DNA from: Persicitalea jodogahamensis
Lineage (GTDB): Bacteria; Bacteroidota; Bacteroidia; Cytophagales; Spirosomataceae
Assembly: GCF_014651615.1 (NCBI RefSeq)
Contig: NZ_BMXF01000003.1
Span: forward strand, 620,001-684,000
Direction: 5' to 3'
DNA: 64,000 nucleotides
The position numbers and the translations under genes were made by a program. Under the pieces are notes generated by a model. It saw only the letters and a list, made by a program, of their open reading frames with translations, was not told where the DNA came from and did not search any database. Each line of letters starts with the position of its first letter. The first letter of the stretch is position 1. Of this stretch, positions 55,249 through 63,954 are shown in pieces.

Positions 55249-56724
55249 TTACTTCGTCAAACTCCCGATCAGATCTGGCATTTCTCTTTTGTCCTCGATC
55301 AGCGTTGAGGCAAACTTACCATGAATGGCATCGATCCACATTTTGGCACGATCGGTGAGCAGGAAGTCTTCGGTCATCATGCGGCCCCTCGCCACCAGAA
55401 TACCCATATCAGCCCCTTCGTATAAGTAATCACCCGGCTTAGTGATGCGCAGGAAAAATGCCTCGTTCTCGCTCTCCACGGCCCGACGGTGCGTGTCCAT
55501 GCGGTCGAATTGAATGTGACCATTGTCAAACATGTGCCAGATACCCGACTGCGGGGCTTCCGTGACGTATTCAATGGTGTTTTTGGTGTGCTTGATAACC
55601 ATCTGACTCCAACTGTCGGAGTTCTCCTGCCGCGCCCAGCGATCGTTGATGGCTTTTACGCTGAATTCATATTCCACATCCATCCATTCAAGAATATGGA
55701 AGAGGTATAGCGGGGCATCGGCCAGGGCAAACACAGCGTGGTTGGTAATGGAACTGGCACCTGTCACCCGGGGATTTAATTCACCCAGATAAATTTCGCC
55801 GTTGTCCTGGTCGATCAGGAAATCCAACTCAAAATACCCCTTGTAGCCTTCCTTACGCAATTGGTCGCCGAAAAGCTGCGTGTACTTCCGGGCTTTCTGG
55901 CGGATGGCAGGTGGGAACGAATCGGGAAATATTTCATTGCCGCACCAGCCGCCTTTGTAAGGGGTGAGTTCTTTGAAACCCACCAATTCCGTCATCAGAG
56001 GTGCTACGACGGTACCGTGTTTGGTCACGCAGGCTTCAATGGCCGAACCCCGGCAGTTGATGCGCTTCATAACTTTCACTTCTGCCTCCGCTTCGATCTC
56101 CTCAGCGTGTTCATTGTATTGTTCCTCGTTGGCGATAAAGAAAGTCGTGTGACCTGAGTCGCCGAAGGGCGTTTGGATCACCAGGTCGGTTCCGAGGTCT
56201 TTCGAGACTTTACCCAGGTCTTTGTAGTTTTTAACCTTGGACAAAACGTAGGGCACGCAAGTTACGCCCGCCTTTTCGGCGATGCGGTTGGTGTTCACCT
56301 TATTATCCATGAACGTGCGCATCTCGGCGGGCGGAAACATGATTTCCAGTCCCAGCTTCCTGGCCAGTTCTTCGGTTTTTTCATCAAACATCAGGAACAT
56401 CACCTTTCCCGCCACCCCGTTTTTCTCGCGAAGCTTGATGTAGTTCTGAACCTCTGGGTGCATCAGCAGGTAGTTATTGATGTCCTCTATGCTCGTAAAC
56501 TCGTCGTGCGGCATTTCCTCCTTAGGCGAAAACACATTGGGGTGCAGCCCGTCAAAACACTCGATATGACAGATGAACTTAAAGCCTTTGATCCACTCAT
56601 CGGCGCCTAACAAATTGAAATTGGTAGCGCTGATGAAGTACAGAGGTACTTCATTCTTGTGAAAGTAGCGGCGAATATCGGGTATTCCTTTTAGGGCCGG
56701 GGTAGGGTTGATTTCTTGGGACAT
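55249..56724 (-). CDS. ATP-grasp domain ligase
   Basis: This is an ATP-dependent carboxylate-amine/thiol ligase-type protein with 491 residues. After a pre-ATP-grasp part (1-145), the ATP-grasp core has MDNKVNTNRIAEKAGV, the glycine-rich loop VIQTPFGDSGHTTFF and the Mg-binding GYFELDFLIDQ with EIYLGELNPRVTGAS. The last 120 residues form an extra domain. Biotin-carboxylase-like names are often given to such proteins, but no biotin carrier gene is present. It is the last gene of a run of four (aminotransferase, amidase, decarboxylase, ligase), so it probably joins an amine or acid made by the others. Substrate unknown. Confidence 0.88.
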   Translation of the reverse strand: MSQEINPTPALKGIPDIRRYFHKNEVPLYFISATNFNLLGADEWIKGFKFICHIECFDGLHPNVFSPKEEMPHDEFTSIEDINNYLLMHPEVQNYIKLREKNGVAGKVMFLMFDEKTEELARKLGLEIMFPPAEMRTFMDNKVNTNRIAEKAGVTCVPYVLSKVKNYKDLGKVSKDLGTDLVIQTPFGDSGHTTFFIANEEQYNEHAEEIEAEAEVKVMKRINCRGSAIEACVTKHGTVVAPLMTELVGFKELTPYKGGWCGNEIFPDSFPPAIRQKARKYTQLFGDQLRKEGYKGYFELDFLIDQDNGEIYLGELNPRVTGASSITNHAVFALADAPLYLFHILEWMDVEYEFSVKAINDRWARQENSDSWSQMVIKHTKNTIEYVTEAPQSGIWHMFDNGHIQFDRMDTHRRAVESENEAFFLRITKPGDYLYEGADMGILVARGRMMTEDFLLTDRAKMWIDAIHGKFASTLIEDKREMPDLIGSLTK

Positions 56725-56769
56725 AATTGGGGTATATGGTTAAAATAGTATTGGGTGAAATGGCTAATA

Positions 56770-56821
56770 GTTAAAAGGTTAAAGGCGAATATTAGCGTAT
56801 AGCGCCGTTTAACCCTTTGAC
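56770..56821. repeat. Imperfect palindrome, copy 2 of a GGTTAAA-type element
   Basis: Arms 56770-56787 and 56803-56821 pair with one bulge and two mismatches in the gap between the decarboxylase and ATP-grasp genes. It shares AAAAGGTTAAAGG (56773-56785) with the palindrome at 51864. Confidence 0.65.
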
Positions 56822-56833
56822 CCTTAACCAAAT

Positions 56834-59596
56834 TCAAGCTTCCGCGACTTCGATTGCCTTCTTCGTTTCCTTTTTGCCGTTGGCGTTGATTTCTATCGTT
56901 TTGATTTTTCTATTCAAAATCGTTTTGGTAAAAATCCTCAGCCCCAGGTCGGCGCGGAAACCGTGGATTTCCTTGACATCGAGGGCCAGCATGAAGTCGA
57001 TGATTTCGGGGCTAACTACCTGGCCCGGTACGAGCACCGGGAATCCGGGAGGGTAGGGGATTACAAAGGACGAAGCGACGAGTTCCTGCCCTTCGTCCAC
57101 CGCCTTTTTACAGTCAGGTAAAGAGATGTAGTCGAAGTTCTCTTCGTCGTAGGCCAGGAAATAGGCTTCGCGCAAATTGCCGCCCGGAACGCCCGGAAGG
57201 GCCCGGAACGAGTCATGGAAATGACTGAAATCAGGGAGTGGCGGTACGTCTTCAGTCATCGACCAGATTTTTCCCTGGGCAATTTCCATCTCGCGATTGT
57301 TCAGCGATTCGAATTCCTCGTCGAGCTGCCGGGCGATGGTCAGCAAGGCGTTGGTCAGGTAGGCGACGCTGCCGCGTGTGGTACCGATGTTGGTCATCAG
57401 CAGCACCGTATTGCGGGAAGTTTTATTTATCTGGATGTTGAATTGATCCATCAGGTACTTATTCTTGAAGGTATCTCCGTCTACACCCGTGCGTCCGATA
57501 AATAGCGTGATTTTGGTTGGGTCGAGCATGAACTCATCCATTTCCCAGGCTTCCTCCATGCGGTTCCATCCTTTCTCCTTATCGTAATATTCACCCAGCC
57601 CGCTTTGTCGATACTGGTCAGGAATGAAATCTTTAATGGTCAGGACGTCAAAGTACTTGTTGAGTTGGGGATCATCGTTGACCTTGGCCCGAAGTACCAT
57701 TGCCATTTCGATGCTCTTTTCCACCATCTCGTACCCCTCGAACTGAACCTGCCGACGCCCCACGTCGAGCGAGGCCAGCATCTGGTAGTTGGGTGAGGTG
57801 GAGGTATGCGTCATGTAGGCTTCCAAAAAGGTGTTTTCCGATTTTTTGCGGAAATCTTCATCCCAGATATGAATCATGCTGCCCTGCCTGAAACTACTCA
57901 GGGTTTTGTGGGTACTTTGGGTCGAATATACCCGGATGCGTACTTTATCCGGATCGGGCATCTTGGGGTCTTCGCCTTTTCCTAGTTTCTTCACGTGCTC
58001 CGCATAGCTGAGGTGGTACTTTTCCGTCCGGTACTTATTGTAAAGTTTTTTGGCGGTGTACATGCCGGTGCGCTGCTTGAAAACGTAGGTAAAACCGGCA
58101 TAGGCAAACCAAGCCTCGTCCCAAAGGAAAATCATGTCTGGCTTGATAGCCAGAATTTCCTCCATCACGCGCTCTACATTGTAGACGAGCCCATCGAACG
58201 AACAATTGGTGAGCAGCAGCATCTTGACTTTGTGGAGTTGTCCGGCGGCTTTGAGTAGCTGTAATTTTTCCTTGATCGAAGCCAGCGGCACTGCGCCGTA
58301 CATCGAGTACTTTTCGATGGGGTAGGAGTCGAGATATACGGGATATGAGCCCGCCAGTACCATGCCGTAGTGGTGCGACTTGTGGCAATCACGGTCAATC
58401 AAGACCAAGTCCTCCGGCTCTACAAGAGCCTGTAAAACAATCTTGTTAGCCGTAGAAGTACCATTGGTCACGAAATAGGTATGCTGAGAACCATAAGCCG
58501 CCGATGCCATTTCCTGGGCTTTTTTCAATGAACCCGTAGGTTGCAAAAGCGAATCCAGCCCACCGGTGGTGGAGGACGTCTCGGCCAGGAACATATTACG
58601 ACCATAAAAATCGCCGAAGTCCTTGATCCAGCGGGATTTGAATACCGAGTTTCCGCGCGAAATCGGCATCGCGTGAAAGACGCCGGTGGGCTTTTGGCTG
58701 TATTCTTTCAAGGCACTGAAAAACGGCGTAGCGTACCGCTCACGGATGCCGCGAATGATGCCCAAGTGCAACTCCTGTAAATCTTCCCGGCGATAGTAGA
58801 TTCGCTGAAAAGTTTGCAAAGTGCTGTCTTTTAAATCATTGAGTGAAGTGTCCGTGACATAGTAGGTGTCCAGCTCGGGCCGGAATTGCTTCACCAACTC
58901 TCCCAGCAGCGGACCGAGATCGGCCTCCGAACGCTCTTCCAGATCGATATTCAGGACGTTCTGGATATAGGGCTTGATGAGCGGCGAAATATTTTCTGAC
59001 AGGAACGGGGGCGCATACCGTATTACGACGGCCTGAATGTTATGGTTGAAAATCAAAGCGATGAGCGCGTCCTGAAATGAATGCTGCACAAGGACGTCAT
59101 ACACGAACTGCTCGTTCGGGTCGCGCAGATCTTGCAATTTTTCGTGCAAAGCGGTTTCGTCGATGGGCGTCATGTCTTCGACGAAAAGTACTTCGAAATA
59201 GTTTTTTGCGGTACCGTTGCCCAGTTCCCGAATTTCCTGCACCCCGCCGTACTCGCTTTCTTCTTCCAGAGCCGACAAAGGATGACTGCGATAGGCATCA
59301 CCTACCAACTGACGGGTAGTTACGGCCACGTTATGGGCCAATGCGGTATGCTCATCCCGGGTCAGCATATGGCGGAGCTTTTCGACCTTCCCGCTTCCCG
59401 GAAAAGTGTAGTACCGCTCCACCGTTTTGAGATGATCCAGCAGCTCTTCGATTCGGGCTTTGTGTTGTTTGGCGAGTTTAGAATCAGGCTTGCCCCGCGC
59501 CAGGAAAGAGCACTCATTTTTGAGTTCGTTCCAATGGTCAAGCCGAAGCTGACCGATACTGAAATAGGAGGAAGATTGGGGCTTTTTGGTTTTCAT
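56834..59596 (-). CDS. Orn/Lys/Arg decarboxylase-type PLP enzyme, 920 residues
   Basis: This is a fold-type I PLP decarboxylase of the bacterial group III type (LdcI/AdiA/SpeC). An extra N-terminal helical part (about 1-125) precedes a wing-like domain (NYFEVLFVEDMTPIDETAL, about 130-260); the PLP core begins at about residue 310. Key residues: Asp493 in LWDEAWFAYAGF over the PLP ring, and Lys564 in QSTHKTLSSFRQGS, the Schiff-base lysine. The family pattern that I know ends S/T/A-Q-S/T/A-S/T/A, while here it reads R-Q-G-S, so it may not be a plain ornithine, lysine or arginine decarboxylase. At 920 residues it is about 170-200 longer than E. coli LdcI or AdiA. It is the third gene of the four-gene unit. 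Confidence 0.9.
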   Translation of the reverse strand: MKTKKPQSSSYFSIGQLRLDHWNELKNECSFLARGKPDSKLAKQHKARIEELLDHLKTVERYYTFPGSGKVEKLRHMLTRDEHTALAHNVAVTTRQLVGDAYRSHPLSALEEESEYGGVQEIRELGNGTAKNYFEVLFVEDMTPIDETALHEKLQDLRDPNEQFVYDVLVQHSFQDALIALIFNHNIQAVVIRYAPPFLSENISPLIKPYIQNVLNIDLEERSEADLGPLLGELVKQFRPELDTYYVTDTSLNDLKDSTLQTFQRIYYRREDLQELHLGIIRGIRERYATPFFSALKEYSQKPTGVFHAMPISRGNSVFKSRWIKDFGDFYGRNMFLAETSSTTGGLDSLLQPTGSLKKAQEMASAAYGSQHTYFVTNGTSTANKIVLQALVEPEDLVLIDRDCHKSHHYGMVLAGSYPVYLDSYPIEKYSMYGAVPLASIKEKLQLLKAAGQLHKVKMLLLTNCSFDGLVYNVERVMEEILAIKPDMIFLWDEAWFAYAGFTYVFKQRTGMYTAKKLYNKYRTEKYHLSYAEHVKKLGKGEDPKMPDPDKVRIRVYSTQSTHKTLSSFRQGSMIHIWDEDFRKKSENTFLEAYMTHTSTSPNYQMLASLDVGRRQVQFEGYEMVEKSIEMAMVLRAKVNDDPQLNKYFDVLTIKDFIPDQYRQSGLGEYYDKEKGWNRMEEAWEMDEFMLDPTKITLFIGRTGVDGDTFKNKYLMDQFNIQINKTSRNTVLLMTNIGTTRGSVAYLTNALLTIARQLDEEFESLNNREMEIAQGKIWSMTEDVPPLPDFSHFHDSFRALPGVPGGNLREAYFLAYDEENFDYISLPDCKKAVDEGQELVASSFVIPYPPGFPVLVPGQVVSPEIIDFMLALDVKEIHGFRADLGLRIFTKTILNRKIKTIEINANGKKETKKAIEVAEA

Positions 59597-59653
59597 AGGT
59601 AGTTTAGGAATATTGGGGTGTGGCCTTTTTTGGAATAATTTCCCGGCTTTCGG

Positions 59654-60610
59654 TCATTCAAAAGTGATTTCAGAATTCAGGGTCTCGTCGCCTTTGTAGG
59701 CAATGCCACTGATAGGTATTTCGAGTTCGCTTTCCCTTTGTTTGAGTTCGCTCAGCGTTTCGAGTTTTTGGGGCTTTATCAGCGGCCCGAGCTCTTCCAG
59801 ATACGGGTGTTTTTGTCCCTTTTGGTAGATTGTAAAATCTCCCATGTGGTCGCGGAAGCTTTTCAAAGGCTGTCCAAGGCGCAAAACGCCCAATTCCCGG
59901 CTGCGTTTCACCCGCTCGATGTTTAGTTCAAGGGGGAAAATCTCTTCGGTACTACCTGCCTGATAAATCACTCGCCCGTCGGGGCCGCAGACAATAGAGC
60001 GGCCATTTCCGCCCGTTTCCAGACCATTCACATCAAAAAGGTAGCATTGGTTGACGGTTGCCATGGCGCGGGCGATGGACAATTCGGCGTCGCGGTCAAT
60101 GGTACCCGTCATGGTAGGATGCAGGATGACTTCGGCTCCCATGACCGTGAGTGTGCGGATCGTTTCGGGAAACCACATATCGTAGCAAATCGATACGCCA
60201 AAGCGGCCGACCGCAGGTACATCGAAGACGCAGAATTCGCTGCCGGGCGTCACGCCGACCTCGAAGGGGTAGAAGGGGAACATCTTGCTGTAACGCTTCA
60301 CGACTTCTCCTTCGGGATTAATGACCGAGGCGGTATTGTAGATATTTCCGTCCCTTTTTTCAAAAACAGAACCCGGCAATATCCAAACCTTGTGCTTTCT
60401 GGCCATCGCCTGCATTTCTGCCTCAAAAGCACCCGGTACTTCCTGCGCATTGTGCAGCAGCGGACCGTAGGCACATAACTCACTGAACACAACCATCTCC
60501 ACCCAAGGGTAAAGGTTCATGGTTATGTCCAGTTTCAATTTCATCATTTCCACGTTGGGGTACGTGGCCGATACGCGCATCTGAATGCCCGCAATAGCAA
60601 ATGGTTTCAT
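59654..60610 (-). CDS. Nitrilase-superfamily carbon-nitrogen hydrolase
   Basis: This enzyme hydrolyses an amide or carbamoyl C-N bond. It has 318 residues and the family catalytic triad: Glu44 (VFSELCAYG), Lys109 (RYSKMFPFYP) and Cys142 (GVSICYDMWFPE). The set resembles N-carbamoylputrescine amidohydrolase and aliphatic amidases, so a polyamine-type amide is a reasonable guess. It lies between the aminotransferase (104-bp gap) and decarboxylase (57-bp gap) genes, all on the minus strand. Confidence 0.92.
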   Translation of the reverse strand: MKPFAIAGIQMRVSATYPNVEMMKLKLDITMNLYPWVEMVVFSELCAYGPLLHNAQEVPGAFEAEMQAMARKHKVWILPGSVFEKRDGNIYNTASVINPEGEVVKRYSKMFPFYPFEVGVTPGSEFCVFDVPAVGRFGVSICYDMWFPETIRTLTVMGAEVILHPTMTGTIDRDAELSIARAMATVNQCYLFDVNGLETGGNGRSIVCGPDGRVIYQAGSTEEIFPLELNIERVKRSRELGVLRLGQPLKSFRDHMGDFTIYQKGQKHPYLEELGPLIKPQKLETLSELKQRESELEIPISGIAYKGDETLNSEITFE

Positions 60611-60714
60611 TTAATCGATTTTGAATGAGTGAATTGGTGAATGCCGGAATGCAATTGTCGTTCTCTGGAATCAATACGTAATCCCTGATTCCGACAGCCC
60701 GACATTCCAAACTA

Positions 60715-62028
60715 TTAGGAGTTCGTTACCTTGAGTATTACTTCTTCCATGATATCCAGCCCCTTTGTGAACTGTTCGTCCTTAATGACGAGCGGCGAAA
60801 GTACCCTGATTATATTTTTATTGGTGCCAGCGCTAATAAGTACCAGGCCACGTTCGGCGCACCCTTTGACGATTTCGTCGCACAGGTCGCCATCCGGCTG
60901 GGTCGGGTCGCCGTTTTTTACGAATTCGATGGCATTCATAGCACCGAACCCACGCACATCGCCGATGGCCGACACTTGCTTTTGGAGTTTTTCAAAGCGC
61001 TCCATGAACATCCTGCCGATTTCTTTGGCGCGGGTGTTCAGGTCAATTTCCTTCATATACTTAATGGTAGCCAGCGACGCCGCGCAGCAAATGGGGCTGC
61101 CAATATAAGTACCTCCTATGGTCCCCGGCCCTGCCGCGTCCATCACTTCCGCCCGGCCCACAACCGCCGCGATGGGCAGACCTGAGCCCATGGACTTTGC
61201 GTAAGTACTCAGATCGGGCTGGACCCCGTATTCCTGCCAGCTGGCCCAGTTTCCGGTGCGGGCAAAACCGCTTTGCACCTCGTCCAGAATGAGCATGATA
61301 CCGTGCTGGTCGCAGTAGGCGCGGAGTCCTTCGAGGTAGCGTTGTGGGACGGCGTAAAAGCCCCCCTCGCCCTGGATGGGTTCCAGAATGATTGCTGCCA
61401 AACTACCGGGAGCAATAAGATTATGGCCGCTGTCGTCGAGGCGGCGGAGCTCCTGATCGATATAATCGTCGAGACTCAGACCGTTGCCGTAACGATAAAA
61501 ATTTGGAAAGGGCAGGCGGTACACTTCCGGGGCAAAAGGCCCGCAATCGATTTTGTAGTTTATTTTGCTGGTTAGCGTCATCGCCATCATGGTACGGCCA
61601 TGGTAAGCATCCGTGAAGCATAAGACTGCCTGTCGTTTGGTTGCCATTCGGGCGATCTTGATGGCGTTTTCCACCGCCTCAGCACCCGTGCTTACAAGCA
61701 TGGCCTTGGTACTTTCGCCGTGCGGCAGAATTTCACACAGCTGCTCGCAAAGTTCAATGTATGGCTCATAAGTGACGACATTGAAGCTGGTGTGCAGGTA
61801 CTTGCCTGCCTGTTCACGGATGGCAGCCACGACGGGCTCAGGGCAGTGGCCGGCGTTAACAACACCGATCCCGCCCGCAAAATCGATAAGTTCCTCGCCG
61901 TCTTCGTTGGTGATGATTGCCCCCTTGGCATCTCGGGCGGTGGCCGTATTGAAAACGCCAACTCCATTGGCTACGGCATTTTTTCTTCTTTTAAATAATT
62001 CCTGGGATTTAGTGACTTCGGTTATCAT
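60715..62028 (-). CDS. Class III aminotransferase (GABA/omega-amino-acid type)
   Basis: This PLP enzyme moves an amino group between a terminal amine and 2-oxoglutarate. The 437 residues have the class III motifs: STGAEAVENAIKIAR, TDAYHGRTMMAM, the Asp-Glu of MLILDEVQSGFARTG (Asp249) and the Schiff-base Lys278 in LSTYAKSMGSGLPIAAV. It is close to GabT-like 4-aminobutyrate aminotransferases. It is the first gene of the four-gene run. The dyad at 62077-62100 is 49 bp before its start. With the decarboxylase it could convert a diamine to an amino aldehyde and then an acid. Confidence 0.93.
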   Translation of the reverse strand: MITEVTKSQELFKRRKNAVANGVGVFNTATARDAKGAIITNEDGEELIDFAGGIGVVNAGHCPEPVVAAIREQAGKYLHTSFNVVTYEPYIELCEQLCEILPHGESTKAMLVSTGAEAVENAIKIARMATKRQAVLCFTDAYHGRTMMAMTLTSKINYKIDCGPFAPEVYRLPFPNFYRYGNGLSLDDYIDQELRRLDDSGHNLIAPGSLAAIILEPIQGEGGFYAVPQRYLEGLRAYCDQHGIMLILDEVQSGFARTGNWASWQEYGVQPDLSTYAKSMGSGLPIAAVVGRAEVMDAAGPGTIGGTYIGSPICCAASLATIKYMKEIDLNTRAKEIGRMFMERFEKLQKQVSAIGDVRGFGAMNAIEFVKNGDPTQPDGDLCDEIVKGCAERGLVLISAGTNKNIIRVLSPLVIKDEQFTKGLDIMEEVILKVTNS

Positions 62029-62494
62029 TAGGGTAGATCATTAATAAGTTTGGAGATTACGGCAAAGCGGTATCTGGAAAATTCCACATTCGGAATTTTC
62101 AAACAATAAGGAATAGCTGACTATGATTAAACAGAACCAGGAGCACCAGACGTTGAACGTGGTGCGGAAGGGTTTCAAAGGCCGCCAAGCAGACTGAAAT
62201 TCTGATCAGCAATCGGAAATGCTAGAAGTAACTTCCCCTGCCGAGGCGTCTTTTATTCAGAAGAAGAAAATAGTAGGTGGGTAAGCTGGTATTTAGTGAA
62301 GCTTCACTCATAAAATGCTTTGGGCAATTGACTGCGTTTCTCAAATATACGTAAAATAGGCCACAAAAGAAAATTGAGTTTGAACTAACCGCCCCGGCAA
62401 ACGTTCTAAGTCCCAGTCTTATTCCGCGCAGCTCTCACCGTGGATTACCGCTTTTTCATCCACCCACCCAAACATCTGCTAGTACTTAGTTATC
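62029..62494. other. 466-bp divergent intergenic region
   Basis: This gap separates the aminotransferase operon (minus) from the C45 hydrolase gene (plus). It holds the dyad at 62077-62100 and no convincing gene. A 24-codon frame at 62123 has no support. Two divergent promoters are expected here. Confidence 0.7.
62077..62100. promoter_or_regulatory. 24-bp perfect dyad upstream of the aminotransferase operon
   Basis: GAAAATTCC-ACATTC-GGAATTTTC is a perfect 9-bp inverted repeat with a 6-nt spacer, 49 bp upstream of the aminotransferase start. It could be an operator or a leader hairpin. Confidence 0.5.
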
Positions 62495-63748
62495 ATGCTC
62501 AATCTCGACTTTAATTCAATTTCCGAATCCACACCCGGCCCCAAATGGAACCAACTGTTTAACCTGCACTGGCCCGCCTACCGTGCCTGGTTTCAATCCA
62601 AAGGAGCCACAAACAATCCTGACCTGGCCACATCGGTAGCGGAGCTGGAACGCTATATGCCCGAACTTATGCCTACCTACCGCCGCTTGTGCGCGCTGGC
62701 GGGCAATGATCCTGTGGCTGAACGCTTTCTAACCGGTTGGCAGCCGCCGGCTTACATTTCGGGCTGTTCGCAGGTCGTGACCCAAAACCCGCCGCAGCTG
62801 GTCCGGAACTACGATTATCACCCCAACCTCAGCGAAGGTACCGTACTGCATAGTGCCTGGAATGGTAAACAGGTGATGGCTACCGGCGACTGCCTGTGGG
62901 GTGTGGTGGATGGTATAAATGAAGACGGGCTGGTGGCATCTTTGACCTTTGGCGGGCGTAGGGTAGTTGGGAAGGGCTTCGGTATTCCCTTCATTTTGCG
63001 CTACGTGCTGGAATTTTGTAGTAATGTCGAAGAGGCAGTGGAAGCGCTGGTACGCATTCCATCGCACATGGCCTACAATATCATGGTACTGGATAAAAGT
63101 GGCAACCATAAGATGCTGCAACTCGCCCCCGATCACGCGGCGGTAATTACTGACGCACCCGTGTCCACAAACCACCAGGGCGAAGTCGACTGGCCGGAGC
63201 ACGCGAAATTTTCCAAGACTATCGAGCGGGAGAAGTTTTTGCTGGAATTGTTGAAAATAACCAAACCCGATGCCGAAACTACCATACAAACGTTTCTCCA
63301 TTCGCCGCTCTACGCTCGTCGCTTCAATGAGGGTTTTGGTACCATCTACACGGCTGTTTATCGTCCGACAGAAGGCGCCATGGAACTGCGCTGGCCGGGA
63401 CAAACCCTGCGGCAAACTTTCGATAGCTTCAAAGATGGCATCACCTCCGTACACTATTCTGAGAAAGCCCCGGCGATGCCAGTGACTGCGAATGACGATG
63501 GCAAAACGCAGGAAATTCCTCCATATGCTCCCACTGCAACCGACGATTTCTGGACGCAGTACGGACAGGCCTGGGCTACTGGTGATCCGGCGGTTATGGC
63601 CAAGAATGTCGCGCAGGCGGTACTCAATGCTTCGGGCAAAACCGATGACAAGGAACTCACCCGCCTGCTCGAGTTATTCACTTCGGAAACTAAAAAGCGA
63701 GGCCAGGTACCATGGGAAATGCTGGCGGATTTGTGGGAAAGTGAATAG
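62495..63748 (+). CDS. C45-type autoproteolytic amidohydrolase/acyltransferase
   Basis: This is an N-terminal-nucleophile hydrolase of the C45 (acyl-CoA:6-aminopenicillanate acyltransferase-like) family. It has 417 residues. The likely nucleophile is Cys91 in ISGCSQVV, which would become the new N-terminus after self-cleavage at Gly90-Cys91. VRNYDYHPNLSEG and GDCLWGVVDGINEDGLV follow, and VSTNHQGEVDWPEH is a further conserved stretch. It has no signal peptide. Members hydrolyse or transfer linear amides such as N-acyl amino acids, penicillins or bile-salt-type conjugates. It faces the amine/amide operon across a 466-bp gap, so a functional link is possible but unproven. Confidence 0.87.
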   Translation: MLNLDFNSISESTPGPKWNQLFNLHWPAYRAWFQSKGATNNPDLATSVAELERYMPELMPTYRRLCALAGNDPVAERFLTGWQPPAYISGCSQVVTQNPPQLVRNYDYHPNLSEGTVLHSAWNGKQVMATGDCLWGVVDGINEDGLVASLTFGGRRVVGKGFGIPFILRYVLEFCSNVEEAVEALVRIPSHMAYNIMVLDKSGNHKMLQLAPDHAAVITDAPVSTNHQGEVDWPEHAKFSKTIEREKFLLELLKITKPDAETTIQTFLHSPLYARRFNEGFGTIYTAVYRPTEGAMELRWPGQTLRQTFDSFKDGITSVHYSEKAPAMPVTANDDGKTQEIPPYAPTATDDFWTQYGQAWATGDPAVMAKNVAQAVLNASGKTDDKELTRLLELFTSETKKRGQVPWEMLADLWESE

Positions 63749-63954
63749 TTGAGAGTGGTCAATGGATAATGGAGTAGCGGGATTTTCCCTGTATGACAGA
63801 AATTGCAATTCCCGCCTGAAATGCCGATGTTTGGACATCTCTTCGTATTTGCAGCCAAACACTATTTGTTGTTTCGGCCTGTATTCGGAAGAAAGAATAG
63901 CATCAAATGTCAAACGCTCAGGCGGCTCTGTCTTCACTGTCAAATTTCAACTAA

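Noticed and set aside
62123-62197. 24-codon frame in the divergent gap
   Set aside because: It is too short, has no ribosome site or neighbours to support it, and resembles chance.
62729-63454. Minus-strand 241-codon frame opposite the C45 hydrolase
   Set aside because: The plus frame holds the conserved Cys91 and family motifs.
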